Shown here in pieces: positions 10,521 to 20,485 of a DNA stretch of 64,000 nucleotides; position 1 is the stretch's first letter, and each line of letters begins with the position of its first letter. A model generated the notes under the pieces. The model searched no databases. It worked only from the letters and a program-made list of their open reading frames with translations, and was not told the DNA's origin. Made by a program: the position numbers and the translations under genes. Location of the stretch: positions 1,364,001-1,428,000 of the forward strand of contig NC_009044.1 of assembly GCF_000209165.1 (NCBI RefSeq), in the 5' to 3' direction. The stretch comes from Scheffersomyces stipitis CBS 6054. Its lineage: Eukaryota > Ascomycota > Pichiomycetes > Serinales > Debaryomycetaceae.

Positions 10521-10892
10521 TTTGGAAAGGGCCCGGTTTTATTTTCTTCTGGCGACTTTTGTGGCGACCCACTTTCTAAGTATATCAACTTGTATTAGCG
10601 AATGTTGAAGGAAAGGCAGACACCTATTTATCCCGACCACTATAAACAAACCCGGTCTATATTCTTTTCGCATAATGATCACATGACAAAGAACATGTGA
10701 ATCACTAATTCATATTTCCATTTCCATTTCCAATTTTTTTCATTTCAGTTCAAGAATGATCACATGATAGAACCATCACGTGACAATACACCAGCCAATG
10801 AAAAAACTACAAAACCAATTCCATAATCCAGAACCGTCTACTGCTTCAATACTCCAGCTTCCAGCCCACTCTAGATTGTTCACAACTGCAAG
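10521..10892. promoter_or_regulatory. Divergent promoter MTW1/NDUFB4-type gene with TCAC(A/G)TGA motifs
   Basis: The 372-bp region contains two copies of AATGATCACATGA (10674-10686 and 10755-10767), 81 bp apart, and a TCACGTGAC box with its CACGTG core at 10777-10782. The last is about 111 bp before the complex I subunit start. The half-site spacing and conservation suggest binding by an E-box factor such as Cbf1; in Candida this factor is linked to respiration and sulfur genes. Binding is inferred. Confidence 0.5.
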
Positions 10893-11138
10893 ATGGCCGG
10901 AACATTGAGACCTGATCCCGAATTCCAGAGATTCAACCTCGCCAAAGAAAACTTGGGTAACTACTTCAGATTTAAGCCAAGATCTGCTGTGTTCAACGTA
11001 GTCTTCATGGGTTTAGTTCCTTTGGGGTTGACTATTGCTGCTTACAATTTGGAAGGACAAGTTGGTTTCTTTAGAAAATTCAGAAAAGAAAAGATTCTTG
11101 GAGGTGACGACTATGTTCCAAGAGACAAAGACTTGTAG
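10893..11138 (+). CDS. Complex I accessory subunit, NDUFB4/B15 (NB5M) type
   Basis: A small 81-residue protein resembling the fungal B15/NDUFB4 subunit of NADH:ubiquinone oxidoreductase, a membrane-arm accessory subunit. It begins with a conserved-looking AGTLRPDPEFQRF segment, continues with a basic NYFRFKPRS stretch, and has one membrane segment (about 33-50, VVFMGLVPLGLTIAAY) followed by a basic matrix-like tail. There is no cleavable presequence, as is usual for this subunit. Finding it fits a yeast with a proton-pumping complex I, which Saccharomyces lacks. The promoter carries a TCACGTGAC box. The assignment rests on motif resemblance and length. Confidence 0.75.
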   Translation: MAGTLRPDPEFQRFNLAKENLGNYFRFKPRSAVFNVVFMGLVPLGLTIAAYNLEGQVGFFRKFRKEKILGGDDYVPRDKDL

Positions 11139-11881
11139 AGGAAGATTTCACTTTGAGTTTTTCACATTGTAGTATAGAATTGCAATTAATGGTTGTTACT
11201 TCAAGTCTTGAAGACTGAAGTAGCTGCTCATTCATCATCAGCATAGGAACGTTGGTTATATTAACGTTGGTTATTTTATAGGCAGCATTCAATAAACATT
11301 TTAACAGAGCATGGTGTAGGAAGTCAATGTTCATCAGGATATGAATGTAACTTTAGTGAAGTGTAGTACTCAGAATAGCTCTATAGACTCTAGTATGAAA
11401 TAATTGAAATAATAGCTCAATACGATTGGAATTTAAAGAGGCCATCTGTCAAAATATGAAGAGTAAATGATGGTCTTGTAACCATCTTATAGAATTTTAT
11501 TCTAATCGTCTAATGGTTTTTCTTACTTCCTATTTATGTGCAATTCAATTCATATAATATTCTTTTAAGTCTCCCAATGGAGGCCATCTTGTATCGAACA
11601 AGAAGCGATGGCTAGAAACTAATAAAACTTAAATAGAGAACACATAAATAAATAAAACAAAACCGGCAAACCTATACCGACATCTGTTTGCGAATCCTTG
11701 TCTTATAGCTGTAGAATTGAAGAGTAATGTCCTTTGAACTATCTGAGTTTTATCCTTAAATTACTGAAGTTTTATCATTTAAACTTATGTTTTATCCTGT
11801 ACCTTTTGACTTTAACGACGTTGGAATTATCCGAGTAACCAACGTTTAACCTGTGGATTGTATCCATTCTATTGGTGTAAT
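11139..11881. other. Convergent intergenic
   Basis: 743 bp, AT-rich, between the complex I subunit gene and the glutamine-rich regulator gene. Short frames only; it is expected to be 3' untranslated sequence. Confidence 0.5.
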
Positions 11882-13891
11882 CTAACGTTTCTTTCCATTC
11901 ATATCGAGCTGAAACTCAACCAAGCCTGCTTGCATGTTCTTCAAGGTTCGTGGAGAGTCCTTGAGCGACAGATGTGTGAAGCCATCGTACAGCAGCTGAG
12001 ATGTTCCCAAGCTCTTGAAGTTTACTGAAGACTTCGTCTTTCTTAACGGAGCCGGAACCGATGTGTAACTGGAACTGAGAGATTTGTTGATCGATTCTCC
12101 GTTTTCGTATACAAAAGAGAAGTGGTTCCCCAATGCAAATATGGGAATTCTTTGTGAACACTCACTGAAAGAGAGCAGCGTGGGCTTAGACTTTTTGGAC
12201 GGCGTGTCCAATATCAATGTCGACTGTGACTTGGCCATGTTTACCTTGGAATTAAATATGAAAGTTGACGAGGTAGAAGTAGAAGAAGCCGAGTTTCCAC
12301 TAAACGAGCTAGCCTTTTTCAACACCTTCTTATTCACCTTGGAAGTGCTTTTCTTCTTGGGTGTCTTTACTGAATTGCTACTGCCAGTCGGCGAAGACTC
12401 TGAGTTTGAGCTGTTATTCACGCTTGTAGGCAAAGTATCTTCGCTAATGCTTGCAAGTCTCTCCTTTTCAGGAGCAGACTCCAAAGCAGCTGGCTCGCCA
12501 AAGATATCGTTGAAGTCCTTGTGGATATGGTCTATGTCGATATCTTCAGAAGAAGAGCGATCGTCACAGTCAAAGTCGATAAACTCAGAAATAAGATCGT
12601 CGGTAGGCTGCTCACCTTCTAATAGAGCATGTTTCATATTCTCAAACGGATCTGAGTTAAGAATATCGTCTACGGTTAACTCGGATTCATGTTTTACAGC
12701 TGAACCTCCATTGCTTGACGAGTTCTGCGGACTCGTCATCTCAATGGTGGTAGGCGATTCATTCTCATAAATGGTGGAGTTTCCACCAGGAGAAATCTCA
12801 GTTGAGGTTACTGTGCACGGCGTTTCCATTATAGGCGACTCCAACTTAGCCGAAGCAACTTCTTTCTTTTTCTTTGCAACTGAGCTCGATTTCTTTTTAG
12901 TCAAACCAGGTTTTTTCTTGGGCGTCTTGGGCGTATTTGGTGATCTAGGAGTCTTCACAGCTTCCAGAACTGGAACTTGTGCAACGTTCTGGACTTGCTG
13001 TTGCACTACTTTTGTATTATTGTTAAACTGTCTCGCAAGAAGTTGTTGTTGCTGTTGGAACTTCTGCTGAATATGGGACTGCAAATGCTGCTGTAAATGC
13101 TGTTGTTGAAGCTGTTGGTTTTGAAACTGTTGATTCTGAAATTGTTGATTCTGTTGCATTTGCTGATTTTGTAGTTGTTGCTGATTCTGTTGATTCTGAT
13201 TTTGTTGTTGATCTTGCTGCTCTTGTATTGTCCTAAACTGTTGAACCTGTACCATGTGTTCTTGGATGGGATTCATCTCCAATGACAAACCAAGTCCTAC
13301 AGTAGGGCTACTCTTCAAAAAATCGTTCGACGACTGAATGGGCGAATATTGAACCACAGTTGGCGAAGAGTTGTTCCAGATTGGTGAGCTTTGAACAACG
13401 TACTTGCCAGTATTATTGACTCCAGGAGTGATTGGTGAAAATGCCATAGCACCATTGGCATTACCCATGGGCGTTCCCATTACAGGAAAAGTGGCCGTGG
13501 GAGGTCCATTCGTTACAGGCGTAAAGAAAACAGGTTGGTTCTGGCCAACAAACGTCGGACTCACTTCCAGTTTTGGTGTTTGGAAATACAGCTGTGGAGC
13601 TACTTGAGGAGTGATATCCAACCGGGAAGATGGAGGGAACGCTCCCGAGACCGGTGACGGAGTCAAGGAGTTACTACTAGGGTCATTATGACTGATGTGA
13701 TTATTGATGTGACCCATACTATTGATGTCGTTATTCACATTATTGATCATGGTATGGTTGATATCGTTGAGGTTATTGTGTTCCATATTCATTCCAGAGA
13801 AGCCCATCGGCATCTGGCCGTTATGTGCCAACGGGTTGCCTTCGTTGAACAGCGGCATAGCTGTGGGCATATACGGAATGTTGATATTCAT
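11882..13891 (-). CDS. Glutamine-rich putative transcriptional regulator
   Basis: I do not recognise the family. The 669-residue product is mostly low complexity. It has a Met/Asn/His-rich N-terminus, many SP/TP dipeptides at 75-200 (FSPITPG, SSPTV, YSPIQ), a glutamine tract at about 216-300, then a Lys/Pro-rich basic block at 313-343 (TPKTPKKKPG, SSVAKKKK) that could be an AT-hook-like or nuclear localisation region. An acidic/Ser-rich middle follows. The last 100 residues (LLSFSECSQRIPIFALGNHF, then FKSLGTSQLLYDGFTHLSLK) are less biased and may be a conserved domain. Composition suggests a nuclear regulator with possible CDK/MAPK phosphosites. No zinc finger, bHLH, homeobox or Zn2Cys6 motif is visible. 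Its 4.1 kb upstream gap is typical of highly regulated Candida-type regulators. Confidence 0.7.
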   Translation of the reverse strand: MNINIPYMPTAMPLFNEGNPLAHNGQMPMGFSGMNMEHNNLNDINHTMINNVNNDINSMGHINNHISHNDPSSNSLTPSPVSGAFPPSSRLDITPQVAPQLYFQTPKLEVSPTFVGQNQPVFFTPVTNGPPTATFPVMGTPMGNANGAMAFSPITPGVNNTGKYVVQSSPIWNNSSPTVVQYSPIQSSNDFLKSSPTVGLGLSLEMNPIQEHMVQVQQFRTIQEQQDQQQNQNQQNQQQLQNQQMQQNQQFQNQQFQNQQLQQQHLQQHLQSHIQQKFQQQQQLLARQFNNNTKVVQQQVQNVAQVPVLEAVKTPRSPNTPKTPKKKPGLTKKKSSSVAKKKKEVASAKLESPIMETPCTVTSTEISPGGNSTIYENESPTTIEMTSPQNSSSNGGSAVKHESELTVDDILNSDPFENMKHALLEGEQPTDDLISEFIDFDCDDRSSSEDIDIDHIHKDFNDIFGEPAALESAPEKERLASISEDTLPTSVNNSSNSESSPTGSSNSVKTPKKKSTSKVNKKVLKKASSFSGNSASSTSTSSTFIFNSKVNMAKSQSTLILDTPSKKSKPTLLSFSECSQRIPIFALGNHFSFVYENGESINKSLSSSYTSVPAPLRKTKSSVNFKSLGTSQLLYDGFTHLSLKDSPRTLKNMQAGLVEFQLDMNGKKR
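13060..13240 (-). repeat. CAA/CAG trinucleotide tract coding poly-glutamine
   Basis: Impure repeats of CAA/CAG (read as TTG/CTG on the + strand) interrupted by AAT, ATG and TTC codons, encoding the Q/N-rich segment of the putative regulator. Length is likely to vary between strains. Confidence 0.7.
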
Positions 13892-16800
13892 GCTATAACT
13901 TTCTAGGTTCGACTAAATGGGCTCAAGGATTAGAAATTTGAAATTTGAAAAATTGGAATTTGATTGAAAAATCAATTTGGGTATAAGAACGAGCGACTGA
14001 AGCGAATGAGGGTATGGAACCGTGGGGAAATACGAGATTATATGAGTCTGAATGGTGATAATGGTAGCGATTATAACGATAACAGTGAGGAATATGGTCG
14101 TATATCTATTGTCTGCTTTATCTTAATCTTATCTAAGAGTTGAACGAAGGAAGTAGTGCGATCACTGGATTCACTCAACTAGGTAAAACAAACAATATAT
14201 AAACGGACAGCTGAGGCAGATGGAACAACACAGACGACGAAAACAACGACGATAGACTCGACTGCTACTAAAAGAAGCTTCCTTCTAGAAAAAAGGAGTA
14301 GAAGAATTGGCCCTTTCCTGGTATATAACTTTGGGAAAGAGGAGTTCAGTTTTTTCTCCCAGGTCTGTGTGAAATTTGGTGATACTCGCACTCCTGCAGA
14401 CAGTCGTCCCATAGGGAGGGCCGCCGCATGAAGCCAGTCTCAATCAAGCATTGCACCAGCAATAGAGTTAGACTATCGGCTGGTGGGTAATTCCGGTGGA
14501 GGCTTCGAAGCATGGCCAGAAGGAGCGGTGTGGATATTTGGTTGATTCTTGGTGGTAGAACGAATTACGAAATCGCTGAAGAAATGTAAGAGTACTTTTT
14601 CAAGCTCCGAAACCTGTCTCTGCACCGACTGTTCAGGAAATTCCATCCTGGAAAATTACCGGACTACGAGATTGGCTACGAAAATTATGATCTACACTAG
14701 CTTATTAATTAACTAGCCAAAGATGATAATATTAGCTGTAACTACTAAAGATCAACATGGTTGGTGATCCATATAGTGCAGTTCTCCTGACCGGAACCTC
14801 CTCTCTCATTTCTTTTCTTCTCTACAGAATCTATACTTGGATGGACGCATGTTCCGGCCCTGCCCTCGAATTTGACTTGATTCCTACTAGATGGTGCCAG
14901 ATTTTTCACACGCGGTGTCGCCGTGTTTGCTCCGTCGAGGCGGATTGCTTTCCTCGATGCAATGAACAAGACCGTAGTCTCTTTCTCCGTGGGAGATTCT
15001 CTTTTTGCGATTGTACTATAGTCTCTCTTAGCCCTCGGAAATGGGCACATATCAGCTCATCTCATCTTGTTCTCTTACCGATATTCCCAAATACCACTCC
15101 ATTTTTACCCGAAACACCGAAAAGTTTCTCTGCTTCGTGCTCCATCGATGGTGGCGGCCTACATTAGCCAGGAGGATAGCCTTTGCTAGCGTCAAACTAT
15201 GGCAGCAGTCACTGGGTGGTTTCTCTCCGCCTCGACTCCTCGGAACTGCAGATACAGTTTCCGGTATAATTACCCTCGGAACAGCCCCCTCGTTCCCCGG
15301 CAATAGCTAAAATCCTAAATGCCATCTCAAGTAATCTAAACTACCCGCTAGCACTTTTCTCGAGACTCTCACTGCAAGCTGCTTGTTGCGGCAGGTTCAA
15401 ATTGCAACCATGGCAATTATCAAGCAATTATGAGCGCTGTGAAATAATAATGCAGATTACACATTTTTCACTTAGATTGTAAACCGAGATAGCCGTCTTC
15501 AACCTATTCACACTAAGCTCCATTTGCCTCAGAGTAGCCATCTACAAGCTGTAAAGCTTCTCTACCAATCACGTGAAGCGTGGCCTCCCTTGGCAAAATT
15601 TTATGGAATTGTTGAGTGCTTCTGGTGCTACATGTGATAACCTTAGGTTATCTACACACCCTCGGAAATGTGCTAATTCAATCTAATAGTTATACCGATA
15701 CGGTTCATGATTCGCTGCTAATTTTAGCTGGCTTTAATGCATTTCATTTCGTCTATATTTTTGTCGACTCCATGCCACTCTCTCGGGTGAAGTTAACCTT
15801 CTGTTCGTTTACCACATTTTCGTATTTTACATTTGCATTATAAACTGATCCCGAGTTCTTACCCCTGATCAGCCGAAGTCATTAGAGCAAATTAACGCAA
15901 TTAATGCAAATAATTGCCCATGTCGATATTCATCGGAATTAATCTGGCATTCCTTAGCGCCTCCTCTTGCTCGGAATATGTCAGACTTCTGAATCATCCT
16001 CTTGTAATAAACAAATAGCATCCGCCTCCTTTTCCTCAGTAATTTGACAACTGAATCATCTGCAAAATGCGTTTTCAGTACATCTTGAATTTTGCAAAAT
16101 CAGCAGTAGTTTCAGTTTAATCCTTTCGTAGTTTGTACAAATCAGTGAATTTTACTCCACTGGGTCGGTGGTTTCGGGAGTACCTTTGACGCTGAGATTG
16201 TTTACACCAGACTATCTTGCATCATGTTAGGTTTATTAGTAGTCAAGTTACTCGGTAGGATCACCTGCTATTTTCTTCATGGAATCTTTTAGTCTACCGA
16301 TTCCACCATGAAACTGCAGTAGTGCTGTTTATCAACTACATTCGGTGCCCGAGACTTTGTGGCATTTCCATTTCTCGAACATTTTGCAATTCATACCCTT
16401 CGAATTGGCTACATTGTATCTTGTGACGACAGTATAAGTTGTATGGGCTATGCTATCGACAATTTATTCTAGACTTTAAACTATTTGGTGTGTTTTTGCC
16501 GCAGGCGTTATTCATAGACTTCTATATTCTTGCCTCGTCTAATTCAACTTGCGAAAAATCTGTGCTTGGCCGTCTGAATATTAAATATTCAGAGCCTCCA
16601 ATTCTATTGTAATTCAATATCGAGGCAATTAGAGGCCATTGGGAACAATAGTGTCTCGCCTTTTGGCGGATATATTTTTGTATCTTGAAACATGAGTTGC
16701 CATTTCGTGCCAAAAGGTTCAAAACTATGATCGGTTAAGAGTTGCAGCCTATATAAAATCACGAATTTACAACACCAATTGCATTTGATATGCTATTCAA

Positions 16801-18030
16801 CAAATCGGACGAACACATGGAATAAGTCCAATTGTATTATTAAAGAATATATTCCATACTTGAACGAAGGGAAGAACTTTACGAGTTTTCAATGGAATAC
16901 TCGCCCGAAGCTACACTTCTGGGTGGCTGAAAATTTACGCAGAATTGGGTCTAACAATTACAGAGCTTAGAGCTTTCAAAAGAATCACTTGCTGTTGCAA
17001 ATTTTATTGTCATCTGCCACAACTGTTGCGAGCTTACAACACAATTGAGTTTGAGCTTTCAGCACTATTACCATGTACTTATCTAAAGCGTAATTAGTAA
17101 TGTAATGTTTGTAGCATCCAGGGCTCGGAACTGCCATCTCCGAAACTTGCACCATCGACAGTTCCATTTGGCGACTTGGAACTGGCTAATATCATGTAAC
17201 CTGAAACTCCAGATATCCGAGCTTGTACTTGGGATTTGTAAAGCATTATGTAACAATTTTCGTATCTACCAAGATAGTTCCAGAGATCTGCTGAAGTTAG
17301 TTTTTCGAACTCATTCGTCCGTATTACGAATTGCCACAAGGTAGAACTAACCGAAAATTGCACCAAACTAAATGGACATAGAATACAATGTTCCAGTCTA
17401 GCCCCTTAACAGAGCTGTCGTGGAGAAGTGGTGGTGAATATGTACCGCAATATATTCCCATCTGGGCTCTAAGACCGAGTTATGCACATAATTAATTCAA
17501 ATTAGGAGAGCTCGGGAAGAACTCCAGATGGAACTCCTCTTATCTTAACATCTTGATACTTTCAATTATGATGGAAAAGAGCCCCTTTTCTAGAAGATAA
17601 GCCTGCCATACATACATTCGGCTAACTGCTAGCTTGCTGGCACTATCACAATATCAAAATATACATTCCTTTGCTGCTGGATCTCTCTTCGTTGTGGACC
17701 TGTCAAATATCTAATTAATAATCAAAAGCACGGAATACAGAATTATTTTTTCGGACAGTGCTGCGATTTCCTGATGAAGCCGTGCCATAGCTTTCCATTA
17801 TCTGCACCATTATCTGTCTGGAACTGTGGAGAAAAACACTTTTGTTGATCAATTCATCGGAGGAACAAGACTACTGTTGAAGATCCAAAGGTGTAACCGG
17901 TTTTGCTTTCAGTTGTCAATTCTCTTACTTGGCAATTGCTCTTCAGACCCAGACTTTACTGTAGTTCACATTTTTGCAATCGTTTCCAGCTTCTGGTTTT
18001 CAATATATACGTCCCATAACTTATAGCAGT
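13892..18030. other. 4.1-kb intergenic between divergent regulator and MFS genes
   Basis: No gene is supported. Open frames up to 136 codons (14757-15167) have no recognisable product. A TATATAAA at 16750-16757 and a CACGTG at 15570-15575 could mark promoters or an untranslated transcript. An AACTGTGG motif is at 17822-17829, 202 bp before the MFS start. This is one of the longest empty stretches in the window. Confidence 0.5.
17822..17829 (+). promoter_or_regulatory. Partial Met31/32-type motif upstream of MFS gene
   Basis: AACTGTGG, eight of the ten bases of the AAACTGTGGC sulfur-regulon element, 202 bp before the MFS transporter ATG. An 8-base match is expected about twice by chance in a window of this size. 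Confidence 0.3.
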
Positions 18031-19629
18031 ATGACCACCAACAAATTCACCATCCAAGAGCAGCTAAGTGGTTTCCCTGTATTCCAGATGGTTATCATAG
18101 GATTTCTCCGACTAAGCGAGCCCATCGCCTTTACTTCGATGTTCCCCTACATCTACTTCATGATCAAGCATTTTGATATCGCAGAGGACGATGCCCAAAT
18201 TTCTACTTACAGTGGATATTTAGCAGCTTCCTTCTCATTCAGCCAGTTTCTAAGCACAGTACACTGGGCAAAGGCTTCAAACAAATATGGGAGGAAAACT
18301 ATACTATTGTGTGGTTGTGCTGGAACAGCATTTTCCATGATAATCTTTGGTTTGAGCAAAAACTTTTACATGGCTCTATTTGCTCGACTGTTGATGGGAT
18401 TGCTCAATGGTAACGTCTCTATCATGAGAACAACAGTGGGAGAAATCGCTCACGAAAATAGACATCAAGGTCTTGCTTTCAGTAACCTTTCCCTCCTTTG
18501 GAGTTTTGGTAAATGTATAGGTGGATGGTTGGGAGGAGTGCTTACGAGTACAAAAGTATCAAAGTCTTCTACTACAAAGCTACTGAGAGCAGATGAAGGG
18601 TTGTTTTCGCGTTACCCATTCCTCCTTTCAAACGTGGTGGTTGCAGTATTGATATTGATATTCATCGTTATAGGCTGGCTTTTCTTGGAAGAAACTCATG
18701 AGGAGAAAAAGTATTCCAGAGATATTGGACTAGAAGTAGGAGATGCGCTTAGACGTCTGTTGGGATTCCAAGTACCCGAAAGACCCTGGAAACTGAGAGG
18801 ACAATACTTTGAAGTGGGACAACCCCTATTGGATGAAGAGATGGAAGACAACTCGGTCATAGAAATGCACAACTATCCCCACAAGGGTAAACTGAGTCGA
18901 GTAGACATCTCAGATGCTGACGCCTCACAAAGTGAAACTGATACAGAAGCAGAACATGAGCTGATAATACCATTGGCCGTAAGGAAGTGCATAATAAGCA
19001 ATTTTATGTGTTCCTTCCAGAATTTGATCTACGTCGAGTTTTATCCAGTCTTACTAGCTAAAGCACTTCGAGTAGAAGATTTAAAATTCCCGTTTCATAT
19101 TAAAGGAGGGTACGGCTTCAGTGCTGCAGAGATCGGAAAACTTTTATCTATAACAGGGTTAATTGGGGTAGTTCTTGTTTCATTACTTTTTCCTGTAATT
19201 ACCAAATATTGCAGAACTGATCTTGGGTTCAGGATAGGATTGTCCATAAATCCCATTATCTACTTCTTTTTACCGTTATATGTGTTCACACTGCACAAGT
19301 ACAATGAGGCAATGCCCAAATATGTCACCGGGTTATTACTATACTTGAATAGTAGCGTAGTTTCCTTCGCTAACGGGATTACCTTCGCCCAAAATCTAAT
19401 TTTGATTCACAGGGCATCTCCAAAGAAGCAAAGAGCGTTAATAAACAGCTATGCCATGACAGTCACCGCCTTAGCTCGGTGTGCTGCCCCAATAATTTGG
19501 GGGTGGATTATTTCTAAGTTTGATGCGCAGGGTTATGGTGGGATGTCGTGGTGGGTTCTCTCAGTGTGGTCAATAATGACATTTTCACATTCGCTTTTCA
19601 TCCATGAGACTGATGCGGAGGAGACCTAA
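18031..19629 (+). CDS. MFS transporter, YCR023C/ZIFL-like
   Basis: A 532-residue major facilitator with about twelve membrane segments. The first half carries the DHA1-type features: FPYIYFMIKHF in the first loop, motif A as AKASNKYGRKT after the second segment, and FARLLMGLLNGNVSIMRT in the fourth. A large hydrophilic central loop (about 221-313) with an acidic DADASQSETDTEAEHE stretch separates the halves. The second half begins with CIISNFMCSFQNLIYVEF and has the GGYGFSAAEIGKLL segment seen in yeast YCR023C-like and plant ZIFL proteins. The substrate is unknown. The frame is open further upstream, but the only ATG is at 18031. It has an AACTGTGG motif at -202 and is followed by the OP4-like gene. 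Confidence 0.85.
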   Translation: MTTNKFTIQEQLSGFPVFQMVIIGFLRLSEPIAFTSMFPYIYFMIKHFDIAEDDAQISTYSGYLAASFSFSQFLSTVHWAKASNKYGRKTILLCGCAGTAFSMIIFGLSKNFYMALFARLLMGLLNGNVSIMRTTVGEIAHENRHQGLAFSNLSLLWSFGKCIGGWLGGVLTSTKVSKSSTTKLLRADEGLFSRYPFLLSNVVVAVLILIFIVIGWLFLEETHEEKKYSRDIGLEVGDALRRLLGFQVPERPWKLRGQYFEVGQPLLDEEMEDNSVIEMHNYPHKGKLSRVDISDADASQSETDTEAEHELIIPLAVRKCIISNFMCSFQNLIYVEFYPVLLAKALRVEDLKFPFHIKGGYGFSAAEIGKLLSITGLIGVVLVSLLFPVITKYCRTDLGFRIGLSINPIIYFFLPLYVFTLHKYNEAMPKYVTGLLLYLNSSVVSFANGITFAQNLILIHRASPKKQRALINSYAMTVTALARCAAPIIWGWIISKFDAQGYGGMSWWVLSVWSIMTFSHSLFIHETDAEET

Positions 19630-20485
19630 TTCGAGCCAAGCTATATGAAATATATGATGCAATAGAAAACGACAGTGTTAGCGAACGCCCTAGGATCTCG
19701 AAAAATGGTAATACGAGAAATGACCTACAGGTATGAGAATTTGTATCCCCATATGGAAAATTAGACTAGACTAACGGGTAGCACCTGAAATATTTAAACT
19801 ATTGATAGCTGGTACCACTGGATGTAACCTAACCAATCTATTCTTCTCTTTCATTCTGGTTTCTATTTCATTCTGCTGTATTCCACTATTAAACAAGTGC
19901 TGCAGCCTCCCTGTCAACCAATCAGCCGTTCACTTTAAGCCAGCCACTTCTCTCTTCAACAAGGTATAAACTTTCTGCTTGAAGATGTGCTACAATGCTA
20001 GATTCACTTTATAGCCAATACCTTGCTAATTACCTTTGTAAGTAGATTTCTCGATCTTTTTGTTCTGCATGTATGAATGTGGAGAGGTTGAAACTTGCCT
20101 AATTGGGAAATTTTTAACTTTTTTTGCGCCCATTCTTTTCCCTTCAAGGAAATGATTTTTATATCGAGAACAATGAACGAGCTTTCAAATACTACAATTA
20201 CGCGATCTGCTTGAAGTAGATCTGCATCTTCCAAGATGAATTGCAACACAAAGATGGTATATGTTGGAAAAACGATGGTGTTCGCTAACGAAGTTGTTTA
20301 TTCTTTCTGCTAGGAGTCCTAAAAAAAAATTGAGAAATTACCGTATCCAGAAGGAACCCTTCTGTATTTGAAAAGATTCTTCCCAGAGTCATATATATAT
20401 AGTTGGTTTTCTTCGCTTAGTCCTCGAATATTAGAATTCTTCATTCACATCTTCTTCTAGGGAGCAATTGACAAATAGAAAGAAA
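19630..20485. other. Intergenic, OP4-like promoter
   Basis: 856 bp between tandem genes. It holds the MFS 3' end and the OP4-like promoter, with a TATA run at 20391-20401. No gene seen. Confidence 0.5.
20391..20401 (+). promoter_or_regulatory. TATA box, OP4-like gene
   Basis: ATATATATATA, 85 bp upstream of the ATG at 20486, a normal yeast distance. A strong TATA box fits a regulated gene. Confidence 0.6.

Noticed and set aside
12084..12770. 228-codon + strand frame opposite the Q-rich regulator
   Set aside because: It is the shadow of the real minus-strand gene; the same applies to 60617-62011 opposite SWI3 and 45312-45839 opposite PHO23.
13060..13240. CRISPR-like or satellite repeat
   Set aside because: The repeats are trinucleotides in frame with a Q-rich coding region.
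14757..15167. 136-codon ATG-started frame in the long intergenic region
   Set aside because: Cys/Ser-rich translation with no recognisable motif, overlapped by open frames on the other strand; looks like chance in a moderate-GC stretch.
15393..15409. GGTTCAAATTGCAACC as a tRNA B-box
   Set aside because: The T-arm closing base pair is missing and no A-box lies upstream.
17094..17366. Minus-strand frame with a protein-like stretch (SPNGTVDGASFGDGSSEP)
   Set aside because: It starts at TTG, is only 90 codons, and has no family resemblance; a decayed gene fragment cannot be shown.
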